This document shows, one piece after another, positions 7,667-14,715 of a stretch of 34,597 bases of DNA (the first letter of the stretch is position 1; each line of letters opens with the position of its first letter). The DNA comes from Lachnospiraceae bacterium (lineage in GTDB: Bacteria; Bacillota; Clostridia; Lachnospirales; Lachnospiraceae). The translations under genes and the position numbers were made by a program. The notes below the pieces were generated by a model. The model had not been told where the DNA came from and did not search any database. It saw only the letters and a list, made by a program, of their open reading frames with translations. The DNA is taken from contig JAFPZU010000135.1 of NCBI GenBank assembly GCA_017417105.1, forward strand, positions 1 through 34,597, read 5' to 3'.

Positions 7667-8476
7667 TTAATGCTTCAGTTCACAGGCAGGCTGTTCATAA
7701 TCAATCAGCTCAGTGATCGAAGGATCATCCGAGCATACCGCACAGCCCTTTCCTCTTGGCGGAAGCTTTATTTTGTGAAAATCCATCTTCAGAGCATCAT
7801 ATGTTAAAAGATAGCCCGTAAGAAGATCTCCTACCCCTGTAATGTATTTAACAGCTTCCATTGCCTGAAGTGAACCGATCACGCCGCCCATCGCCCCTAT
7901 TACGCCGGCCTGCTTGCAGGTAGGAACCGCGTCCTTTGGCGGCGGATCCTTAAATATGCAGCGATAGCATGGGCTTTCTCCCGGTATTATGGTTGTAAGC
8001 TGCCCCTTGAACCTGATGATCCCTGCGTGCGACAGCGGTTTCTTTTCCATAACACAGGCATCATTTATCAGGAACTTGGCAGCAAAATTATCCGTGCCGT
8101 CAAGAATAAAATCATAATCACGGATAAGCTCCCTTATGTTAGCGCTGCTTACAAACTCATAATACGTATTTACCGTGACATCCGGATTGATGGCGCGCAT
8201 GGTTTCTGCAGCAGACTCCACCTTTTTCTTTCCGATATCAGCTGTCGAATGTATCACCTGTCTTTGAAGGTTGGAAAGATCCACCACATCCGCATCGACA
8301 ATCCCTATGGTTCCAACACCTGCAGCCGCAAGATACAAAGACGCAGGAGCCCCGAGCCCGCCGGCACCTATTATAAGAACCTTTGCGTTCATGAGCTTTT
8401 TCTGCCCCTTTACGCCGATCTCCTTAAGGATTATATGTCTTGAATATCTCTCCAGCTGCTCATTTGTAAAAGCCAC
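7667..8476 (-). CDS. ThiF/MoeB/HesA-family E1-like adenylyltransferase
   Basis: This 269-residue protein should adenylate the C-terminal glycine of a ubiquitin-like sulfur carrier, using ATP. Seen are the nucleotide loop GAGGLG (37-42), the DLSNLQRQ segment, DGTDN (126-130), two CxxC zinc pairs (C170/C173 and C245/C248) and Cys187 in PTCKQAGV. The start is a GTG that overlaps the TAG stop of the ThiS-like gene (TAGTG). Its ribosome binding site is built into the glycine codons of that gene's C-terminus. Lack of a moa/mog or thi neighbourhood points to sulfur amino-acid synthesis rather than molybdopterin or thiamine. Confidence 0.93.
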   Translation of the reverse strand: MAFTNEQLERYSRHIILKEIGVKGQKKLMNAKVLIIGAGGLGAPASLYLAAAGVGTIGIVDADVVDLSNLQRQVIHSTADIGKKKVESAAETMRAINPDVTVNTYYEFVSSANIRELIRDYDFILDGTDNFAAKFLINDACVMEKKPLSHAGIIRFKGQLTTIIPGESPCYRCIFKDPPPKDAVPTCKQAGVIGAMGGVIGSLQAMEAVKYITGVGDLLTGYLLTYDALKMDFHKIKLPPRGKGCAVCSDDPSITELIDYEQPACELKH

Positions 8477-8682
8477 TACCTTCCACCTCCCATGAAATAC
8501 AGGAACTCAACCTCGTCCCCCTCTTTCAGAACGTGACTGTCAAAGGTTTCGCTGTTTATAAACTCCTCGTTTACAGAAACTGTCACGTATTCCGGTGTCT
8601 CCACCTTTTCAAGCTCTATAAGCTCCGAAACTGTAAGAGAGTCCTTAACCTCCTTCTGCTCTCCGGCTACTACGATCTTCAT
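8476..8682 (-). CDS. ThiS/MoaD-like sulfur carrier ending GGG-Arg
   Basis: This is a 68-residue beta-grasp protein: MKIVVAGEQKEV, then VTVSVNEEFI and the typical C-terminal EGDEVEFLYFMGGG. In this family the terminal Gly carboxylate is adenylated and turned into a thiocarboxylate that donates sulfur. Here one Arg (residue 68) follows the glycines. That would block activation unless it is removed, as the JAMM peptidases do for QbsE and HcyS. The arrangement carrier, E1 enzyme, peptidase in consecutive genes supports this. It is followed directly by the E1 gene (stop and start overlap). Confidence 0.9.
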   Translation of the reverse strand: MKIVVAGEQKEVKDSLTVSELIELEKVETPEYVTVSVNEEFINSETFDSHVLKEGDEVEFLYFMGGGR

Positions 8683-8705
8683 CTTCTCTCTCCTGTTATG
8701 ATTCT

Positions 8706-10346
8706 TTATGCAAATGTTTTTAATGCCCTTACAAGTGCGTCTATATCGTCAGGCGAATTGTATAAGGCTATGGTAGGTCTGACGGCACTTTCATATCCGA
8801 ACCGGCGAAGAACCGGCTGGGCACAATGGTGCCCGGTTCTGACTGCGATACCGTAACTGTCAAGTCTCTTTCCAACTTCTTCATCCGAATATCCGTCAAG
8901 CTTGAAAGCAAGAGCCGATGCTTTGTTAAGCGCTGTACCTATAAGATGTATTCCCTTAACCGACTGCATTTCTTTCAGCGCGTACTGCAAAAGCTCATGC
9001 TCCCAGCGGTAAACACAGGGCATGCCTATTTCGGAAAGGTAATTAAGCGCAGCTCCGAGACCTACTGCATCAGCTATGCTTCCCGTACCGGCTTCAAATT
9101 TATTCGGTATCGGATTATAGATCGTACGCTCAAAAGTCACATCAGCTATCATGTTTCCGCCGCCGTGATAAGGCCTTGCAGCTTCAAGCAGTTCCTTTTT
9201 TCCATATACGGCTCCTATCCCTGTAGGCGCGAAGATCTTATGTCCGGAAAAAACAAAGAAATCCGCATCCAGCGCCGAGACGTTAACCGGTATATGAGCT
9301 ACTGACTGCGCTCCGTCGATCAATATCCTTACACCGTGACGATGGGCGATCGCAATCAATTCCTCAACCGGAGTAACTGTCCCCAGCACGTTGGAAACGT
9401 GGGTCACCGCCACAAATTTTGTCCTCTTTGTAAAAAGCTTTTCGTACTCGTGCAGTATGAGCTGACCGGTCTCGTCACAGGGTATCACTTTTATCACCGC
9501 CCCGGTTTCCTGAGCGACAAGCTGCCACGGTACGATATTTGCATGGTGTTCGAGAATGGACACTATGATCTCATCACCCGGAGACAGCAGAGGCTTCACA
9601 TAGGCGTTGGCAACCAGATTTATTCCCTCGGTTGTTCCCCTTACAAAAACGATCTCCTCCGAAGCAGATGCTCCTATAAAGTCCCTTACGGTATCTCTGG
9701 CTCCCTCGTAAGCGTCCGTACTCTTTGCGGCCAGGGTATGAGCTCCTCTGTGAACGTTGGAGTTCTCATGTTCATAGTAATAAGAAAGTCTTTTTATAAC
9801 GACTTCGGGTCTTTGAGTTGTTGCTCCGTTATCAAGCCACACAAGCGGATTCCCGTTTATTCTTTCGGCAAGGATCGGGAAATCACTCCTTATCTCGGCA
9901 AGGGTTTTTGAACCTATCCTTATTGACTCATCCCTTGAAGAATATGATCCGTCCTTAACCTCATCGCCTTTGACTGAGTCTCCGTAAAGTGAAGTGGGCG
10001 CATCGATCCTCCTTCCCTCTTCCTCCGCCTCGGTCTTAGACAGAACAACCGGCGCATATCCGGGATCCGAAGCAGCTTCCCCATTCCCAAAGGGATGCTC
10101 CCAGTCGAATTCAAAATCTGCTGCCGGGGGATAGCTTCCGTATCCTGCAGAAGGAATATCCGCGTTCAGTTCAGGAACGGCAGGCATGGCGGATCCTGTA
10201 CCGGAGGGATCCGGATATGAATCCGGAACATCGCCCGTCAGTACATTTTCACCCGCACCGCTGACAAGATCAGGGAACAGCTCATTTGCAAGAGCTTCCA
10301 GCTCTCCCGCACCCGGAAGGCCGTTCATTTCCTCAATCGTAGTCAT
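8706..10346 (-). CDS. SufS-type cysteine desulfurase, predicted encapsulin cargo
   Basis: This gene encodes 546 residues. Residues from about 148 on are a full PLP-dependent class II cysteine desulfurase: LDNGATTQRP, EHHAN (His267), DGAQS, the PLP Lys370 in SGHKIFAPTG, and the persulfide Cys508 in RTGHHCAQP. The first 147 residues are an extra, Gly/Pro/Asp/Ser-rich, probably disordered tail with a short helix-like motif (ELEALANELFPDL). Desulfurases with such tails are the known cargo of Family 2A encapsulins, the tail being the loading signal. The gene overlaps the shell gene by 14 bases. It should take sulfur from cysteine inside the shell. The ATG at 10346 has a GGAGG 12 bases upstream; ATG 10328 is another option. 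Confidence 0.93.
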   Translation of the reverse strand: MTTIEEMNGLPGAGELEALANELFPDLVSGAGENVLTGDVPDSYPDPSGTGSAMPAVPELNADIPSAGYGSYPPAADFEFDWEHPFGNGEAASDPGYAPVVLSKTEAEEEGRRIDAPTSLYGDSVKGDEVKDGSYSSRDESIRIGSKTLAEIRSDFPILAERINGNPLVWLDNGATTQRPEVVIKRLSYYYEHENSNVHRGAHTLAAKSTDAYEGARDTVRDFIGASASEEIVFVRGTTEGINLVANAYVKPLLSPGDEIIVSILEHHANIVPWQLVAQETGAVIKVIPCDETGQLILHEYEKLFTKRTKFVAVTHVSNVLGTVTPVEELIAIAHRHGVRILIDGAQSVAHIPVNVSALDADFFVFSGHKIFAPTGIGAVYGKKELLEAARPYHGGGNMIADVTFERTIYNPIPNKFEAGTGSIADAVGLGAALNYLSEIGMPCVYRWEHELLQYALKEMQSVKGIHLIGTALNKASALAFKLDGYSDEEVGKRLDSYGIAVRTGHHCAQPVLRRFGYESAVRPTIALYNSPDDIDALVRALKTFA

Positions 10347-11292
10347 AGTATTCGCCTACCTCCACATCTTCCAGTACCGCAATGGCGTCATCCGCAAGAA
10401 TGGCAGCAGAGCAGTACAGGGACAGCAGATAAGAAGCCACTCCCTTATCATCTATTCCTCTGAAGCGAACGGATAATCCTCTTGAATGCTCGTTCTTAAG
10501 TCCCGCCTGGAACAGTCCTATAACCCCGCGCTTTGCTTCTCCCGTACGGATAAGAAGGATATTGGTCTTTCCGCTCTGAGACTTTGGATTCTTAAGTCCG
10601 TCAACAAGAAGCTTGTCCGTAGGAATAACCGGTATTCCCCTCCAGGTTAAGAAAGTACCTCCGGCAAGGGAGACGGTTACAGGGGGAACTCCTCTTTTCG
10701 TGCATTCTCTCTCAAACGCTGCAATAGCTCTGGGATGTGCAAGGAAGAATGACGGCTCCTTCCATACCTTTGTGATAAGCTCATCCATATCATCCGGAGT
10801 CGGAGCGCCGTTCCTTGTCTGTATTCTCTGGGAGTCAGCTATGTTCTTGAGCAGTCCGTAATCATCATTATTAATAAGCTGGCTCTCCTGCCTTTCCCTT
10901 AAGGATTCGATTGCAAGAGAAAGCTGTTCCTGCACCTGATCATAAGGAACACTGTAGACATCTTCGATCGCAGTATTCACATTGATGATCGTAGAGATCG
11001 AATTCAGCCTGTATTCACGGGGCTCAGTTTCATACTCCACGTAGCCCTCGGGAATGATGTCCGATTTTTTTGTCTGACTGCAAAGCACATCAAGGGGGGT
11101 ATCACCCTCTATTACCTTGTTAACCCTGAAGATGCCTGCTTCAAGCCCCTTGAACTCCAGGAACTTTGTAAGCCATTTCGGAGTGAGCGCACCGTACTGC
11201 GGCTTTGTTTTTGTCACATTGGCCAGATTGTAGGCCGCCTGTGCACCTAACGCGTTGATCCCTTCTTTGTTTTCAGTTGCTTCGTTTGCCAT
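10333..11292 (-). CDS. Family 2A encapsulin shell protein (SrpI-like)
   Basis: This is a 319-residue HK97-fold shell protein. Stretches such as FKGLEAGIFRVNKV, PREYRLNSISTI, SLAIESLRERQESQLINN, GAPTPDDMDELITKVWKEPSFF and GVPPVTVSLAGGTFLTWRGIPVIP match what I recall of the SrpI group that packages cysteine desulfurase. There is no cyclic-nucleotide-binding insert, which argues against Family 2B. The start at ATG 11292 is set by GGAGG 8 bases before it; a longer open frame up to 11358 has no ribosome binding site. It should assemble into an icosahedral protein nanocompartment that holds the desulfurase encoded next. Family 2A shells are linked to sulfur storage; that role here is inference. Confidence 0.92.
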   Translation of the reverse strand: MANEATENKEGINALGAQAAYNLANVTKTKPQYGALTPKWLTKFLEFKGLEAGIFRVNKVIEGDTPLDVLCSQTKKSDIIPEGYVEYETEPREYRLNSISTIINVNTAIEDVYSVPYDQVQEQLSLAIESLRERQESQLINNDDYGLLKNIADSQRIQTRNGAPTPDDMDELITKVWKEPSFFLAHPRAIAAFERECTKRGVPPVTVSLAGGTFLTWRGIPVIPTDKLLVDGLKNPKSQSGKTNILLIRTGEAKRGVIGLFQAGLKNEHSRGLSVRFRGIDDKGVASYLLSLYCSAAILADDAIAVLEDVEVGEYYDYD

Positions 11293-11334
11293 TTTTTCTT
11301 TCCTCCGTTTAATTTTGTTTTTATCATAAGCCGC

Positions 11335-11350
11335 TAGTGTACTGACACTA
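11335..11350. promoter_or_regulatory. Perfect inverted repeat upstream of the encapsulin gene
   Basis: TAGTGT-ACTG-ACACTA is a perfect 6-bp inverted repeat in the 81 bases between the E1-fusion gene and the encapsulin start. This is the largest gap inside the operon. No U-run follows, so it is not a terminator. It may be a protein-binding site or an mRNA hairpin that sets shell expression apart from the upstream genes. Confidence 0.4.
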
Positions 11351-11373
11351 AAGCTCACTTCACTTTTCAGTTT

Positions 11374-12831
11374 TCAGAGCCATGCTCCTTCATGCGAGAA
11401 GATGATATCCTTCATCGCATCTATTCCGCCCTTCAGATTATATAAAGGTCCTTTATAGCCTGCCTCTCTCAAGGTGTTTATTGCCAGAATGCTTCTCTTT
11501 CCTTCTTTGCATATGAAAACAGTATCATGCTCAGGATCCAGCTCCTTCTGCCTTCTTACAAGCTGCCCTATCGGTATAACCATTGCGTTTGGAAACCGCA
11601 GTATGGATCGTTCATGCGGCTCACGCACATCTACTATGGTGATCGGTTCGTTATTTTCAATCTTTTTCGCAAGCTCTTCAGGCTCAAAGCCCGCTATCGG
11701 CACTTCTTCCCCGGATGGCTTAAGGCCGCAGAACTCCTCATAATCAAAATCCTGAACCTCTGTTATAGTGGGATCTTCTCCGCACAAAGGACAGTCATGC
11801 CGCTTATCGACCTTCAATATCCTTGAATGAAGATACAGACTGTCTATTATCAGAAGCTTTCCGTCAAGATGCTCTCCGATGCCTAATAAAAGCTTCAATG
11901 CTTCATTAGCCTGAATACTTCCTATTATCCCAGGCAACGGACTTATAACCCCGCCTTCCGAACAGGTGGGAACCAGTCCCGGCGGAGGAGGAGCCGGGTT
12001 TGCGCATCTTAAACAGGGTCCTCCGTTAAGATTAAAGACACTTACCCGTCCTTCATACTGATATACCGCTCCGTAAACCAGGGGAATCCCCAGTATGGCA
12101 GAGGCATCCCCGATCAGATACCGGGTTTTATAATTGTCGCTGCAGTCGATAACAAGATCATAGCCGTCAATCATCTCCGCGATATTATCTGCATCAGGCA
12201 CTGCGTTTTCTGCCTCAAATACGATGCTTCGGTTTATATTCCTTACCGTGTCCTTTGCCGACGCAACCCTTGGTCTTTTTACATCCCTCAGGGAATGCAT
12301 CACCTGGCTCTGCAGATCTTCCAGGGACACATCCTCATGATCCACAACCTTTATGGTTCCTACACCTGCAGCTGCAAGATATTGTATTACAGGCGATCCC
12401 AGGGCTCCTGCTCCTATAACGACTACCCTGGAGGCTTTAAGCTTTTTCTGTCCTTTTACCCCTATCTCCTTCAGCAGCATATGTCTGCCGAACCGCTCTA
12501 CCTCCGAATCATCAAAGGCCACCGCTTTTCTTCGCTCATCTGAGATCAGTCCGCTTAAAGGGCTCCCCCCTGCTATGGAAGGAAGAAGGTAAACGTCGGT
12601 ACCGTCTTCTATACCCTGATACCAGAAGGATCTCTCCGACCGGTTCTCATCTCCCGCATAGATCTGTATAAAGCTTCTGAGCTCGTCATTTTCATCGAAG
12701 AGTATGTTTTTTGATTCAGGATATTCGTCCGTTATAAAACCGAGCAGTTCTTTTATGTTCTCCGCCGGAGCGGAAAGCACTGCGTTTTTTCCGATATAAT
12801 TCCTGAGTGTTGCTGATATATATACTTTCAT
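11374..12831 (-). CDS. Three-domain fusion: MoaD/ThiS-like carrier, MoeB-like E1, rhodanese
   Basis: This 485-residue protein has a beta-grasp sulfur-carrier domain at residues 1-89, ending LLPSIAGG and followed by SPLSG. The E1-like adenylyltransferase spans about 108-365: GAGALG at 140-145, zinc Cys pairs C273/C276 and C347/C350, and Cys290 in VPTCSEGG. A rhodanese domain follows (about 376-485) with active-site Cys441 in CKEGKRS. The carrier, its activating enzyme and a sulfur donor are thus in one chain. The carrier glycines are internal, so the adjacent JAMM peptidase would have to cut after GG88-89 before activation. The start overlaps the JAMM stop (ATGATGA); ATG 12831 has the best ribosome binding site spacing (7 bases), and 12834 is the alternative. 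Confidence 0.9.
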   Translation of the reverse strand: MKVYISATLRNYIGKNAVLSAPAENIKELLGFITDEYPESKNILFDENDELRSFIQIYAGDENRSERSFWYQGIEDGTDVYLLPSIAGGSPLSGLISDERRKAVAFDDSEVERFGRHMLLKEIGVKGQKKLKASRVVVIGAGALGSPVIQYLAAAGVGTIKVVDHEDVSLEDLQSQVMHSLRDVKRPRVASAKDTVRNINRSIVFEAENAVPDADNIAEMIDGYDLVIDCSDNYKTRYLIGDASAILGIPLVYGAVYQYEGRVSVFNLNGGPCLRCANPAPPPPGLVPTCSEGGVISPLPGIIGSIQANEALKLLLGIGEHLDGKLLIIDSLYLHSRILKVDKRHDCPLCGEDPTITEVQDFDYEEFCGLKPSGEEVPIAGFEPEELAKKIENNEPITIVDVREPHERSILRFPNAMVIPIGQLVRRQKELDPEHDTVFICKEGKRSILAINTLREAGYKGPLYNLKGGIDAMKDIIFSHEGAWL

Positions 12832-13265
12832 CATGCTGCCTCCGCCCATCCTATGGTTATTGGAATAATCTCCCCGTCCGGATCATCTTTCATATATGCC
12901 CTTATTCCGCTGCAGCAGTCTGAACTGACTGAGCTTACAATATATACAAGAGCCGGTATCATCCGTTTCTCATCTTCGTCCGACATAACCGCAGGCTGAT
13001 CGGGATGAGAATGATAAATCCCTATTACCTCCCGGCCGTTCTCCATGATCCTCTTCTCGATACGGAATAATTCTTCAGGGTCTATTGAATAAAAGAATTC
13101 TTTTTTACCTTCATAAGCATTTTTTGCAAGATACAAAGCATCTATCATTTTCCTGTCACCGCTTCCCGCCAGTATCCCGCATACCTCATAGGGATAAGCT
13201 TCGTGCGCGGTCGTCAGCATTTCTTCGTATACCTCATTTGAAACTGAAATATTCTCCCTCTTCAT
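12831..13265 (-). CDS. JAMM (Mov34/MPN) metallopeptidase, carrier-linked copy 2
   Basis: This 144-residue protein has the complete JAMM motif: Glu27 in YPYEVCGILAG, His85-S-His87-P, Ser95 and Asp98, with exact HxH-x7-S-x2-D spacing. It differs clearly from the copy at 7206-7652, so this is not a recent duplication. It sits between metY and the E1 fusion and overlaps both neighbours by a base or so. That is the arrangement expected of a peptidase that frees the Gly-Gly end of the fused carrier domain for homocysteine synthesis with MetY (compare HcyD in Wolinella). Substrate assignment is inference. Confidence 0.91.
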   Translation of the reverse strand: MKRENISVSNEVYEEMLTTAHEAYPYEVCGILAGSGDRKMIDALYLAKNAYEGKKEFFYSIDPEELFRIEKRIMENGREVIGIYHSHPDQPAVMSDEDEKRMIPALVYIVSSVSSDCCSGIRAYMKDDPDGEIIPITIGWAEAA

Positions 13266-14500
13266 CAGGCATTCACCGATCCTTCCACGGCTTCGGTAAA
13301 ATCCCTTATGAGATCCTCCGCATCCTCGATCCCGACACTGACCCTGACGGTATCCTCATACACGCCGGCAGCCTCCATCTCCTCCCTGCCCGAATGGATA
13401 TAAAGTGTCGATGCCGGATGGATCACAAGGGTTCTTAAGTCTCCGATGTTGCTGGCTATCATGGCGTATTTCAGCGAGTTGATAATATTAAACGCTCTTG
13501 TCTTTGATCCTGCCCTGAAATTAAGGATCCCGCCTCCCCTGCCGCCAAGCTCGCTTTCAACAAATCCGTGATAAGGATGTGAATCAAGTGTAAGGTAATT
13601 GACCTCAATTTCGGGAAGTTCATTAAGCGCATGAGCAAGCCTGTCGGCATTATCGCAGATCCTTTCCATCCTTATGCCCAGGGTGTCAAGTCCTATGTAG
13701 TTAAGGAAAGCGTTCGCAGGCGCCATGCAGCCGCCGATGTTTTCCCATATATCAGTTCTTAGTCTCACAGACAATGCCATTTTTCCATATTTGCTGAATC
13801 CGGATAAGGCAGTATGCTTTTCAAAATCCCATGAAAACCTGCCGCCATCCACGACAACTCCACCGATGGAATTTCCTCCGCCATTTAAATACTTGGACGT
13901 CGAATGTATCACCACATCCGCTCCCAACGAAACAGGTTTGGCAATGTAGGGAGTTGCCGTCGTCGAATCAACAAAAAGCGGTATGCCTGCCTCATGTGCC
14001 GCCTTTGAAGCTTCAGGAATATCAAGTACTGTCAGTGACGGATTCGATATCAGCTCCCCAAAAACAACTCTGGTTTTGTCACTCGCATTTTTTCTTATGC
14101 TTTCAGCCGTAAGTTCATTTACAAAAACCGTATGGATCTTAAGCTTCTCAAGATCACGGAGCAGATCGATCGTTCCTCCGTAAAGCCCTGTTCCGGCGAT
14201 TATTTCATCGCCGCTTTCGCATACGGCAAGCAGTGCTGAGGTTATTGCCGACATCCCGCTGCTGCAGCAGATTGCTCCGATACCGCCCTCAAGTTCATTT
14301 ATCCTCTGTTCAAAGGCGGTAATCGTCGGATTGCCGATACGGGAGTAGGCATATCCCATGCTTTTATGATTAAAGACCTTCTCAAGCTCCTCCATACTTT
14401 CATATCTGAAAGCAGAGACCTGGGAGATGGGCGGAAGTATCTCTCTTCCGGGGTATCTCGATATGGATTTTCCATGAAGCAGACCTGTGTTGAATCCCAT
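13265..14500 (-). CDS. metY: O-acetylhomoserine sulfhydrylase (MetY-like)
   Basis: This 411-residue enzyme of the Cys/Met-metabolism PLP family has the start MGFNTGLLHG, PPISQVSAFRYESMEEL, YSRIGNPT, a conserved SSGMSAI segment and the PLP Lys203 in HSTSKYLNGGGNSIGG. It should replace the acetyl group of O-acetylhomoserine with sulfide, or with sulfur from a protein thiocarboxylate, giving homocysteine. Some relatives also accept O-acetylserine. I chose ATG 14500: GGAGG lies 10 bases upstream and family members begin at this point. The open frame continues to 14593, but that part overlaps the structured leader. It is the first gene of the sulfur operon. Confidence 0.92.
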   Translation of the reverse strand: MGFNTGLLHGKSISRYPGREILPPISQVSAFRYESMEELEKVFNHKSMGYAYSRIGNPTITAFEQRINELEGGIGAICCSSGMSAITSALLAVCESGDEIIAGTGLYGGTIDLLRDLEKLKIHTVFVNELTAESIRKNASDKTRVVFGELISNPSLTVLDIPEASKAAHEAGIPLFVDSTTATPYIAKPVSLGADVVIHSTSKYLNGGGNSIGGVVVDGGRFSWDFEKHTALSGFSKYGKMALSVRLRTDIWENIGGCMAPANAFLNYIGLDTLGIRMERICDNADRLAHALNELPEIEVNYLTLDSHPYHGFVESELGGRGGGILNFRAGSKTRAFNIINSLKYAMIASNIGDLRTLVIHPASTLYIHSGREEMEAAGVYEDTVRVSVGIEDAEDLIRDFTEAVEGSVNA

Positions 14501-14534
14501 ATCAGGGGCTCCTCCTGTATCGTACATACTGAAC

Positions 14535-14585
14535 ATACCGCGGAACATTTTTTCAAAATGACAGTTAATTTTGTTCGCGGGTATA
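14535..14585 (-). promoter_or_regulatory. 51-bp leader element, copy B, at the start of the sulfur operon
   Basis: This copy matches 5891-5941 at 46 of 51 positions. It begins within a few bases of the predicted start of the metY mRNA and ends 34 bases before the metY start codon. On the minus strand the ends pair as AUACC-GCGAACA with UGUUC-GCGGUAU, allowing one bulge on each side. No SAM-riboswitch or T-box features were seen. Confidence 0.6.
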
Positions 14586-14594
14586 ATAGACATG

Positions 14595-14623
14595 ATATTA
14601 CAGCCACTTACCTACTTTGTCAA
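14595..14623 (-). promoter_or_regulatory. Promoter of the sulfur operon
   Basis: On the minus strand a perfect TTGACA (14618-14623) is followed after 17 bases by TAATAT (14595-14600). The predicted start is near 14588, just before the 51-bp element. The divergent Rrf2 gene has its promoter about 60 bases away, so one regulator could serve both. Confidence 0.7.
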
Positions 14624-14658
14624 TGGGTTGATTGAATATTATCTTTAATTTCAGCCTA

Positions 14659-14692
14659 TTGATTTACCCATTTACCCTGAGGTATAATAGGT
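14659..14692 (+). promoter_or_regulatory. Promoter of the Rrf2-type regulator with symmetric half-sites
   Basis: TTGATT (14659-14664) and a perfect TATAAT (14683-14688) are 18 bases apart. Four half-sites, ACC (14666-14668 and 14674-14676) and GGT (14681-14683 and 14690-14692), are arranged nearly symmetrically over the core promoter. This would suit autorepression by the encoded dimeric regulator. Confidence 0.5.
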
Positions 14693-14715
14693 GACTATTA
14701 AAGGAGGACAAACAG

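Noticed and set aside
7667..8682. Thiamine or molybdopterin synthesis role for the ThiS-like and ThiF-like pair
   Set aside because: No thiG, thiH, moaE, moaC or related gene is in the window. All neighbours are sulfur amino-acid, desulfurase or JAMM genes.
11293..11358. A longer encapsulin start (22 more residues)
   Set aside because: The added residues are Lys/Arg-rich and unlike the family. There is no ribosome binding site at 11358, whereas GGAGG stands at the right distance before 11292.
14500..14590. SAM riboswitch or T-box in the metY leader
   Set aside because: None of the conserved T-box or S-box core motifs are visible, the leader is only about 88 bases, and no terminator follows.
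14501..14593. A longer MetY start (31 more residues)
   Set aside because: This part covers the 51-bp leader element and predicted +1. Family members begin at the MGFNT-like start, which also has GGAGG.
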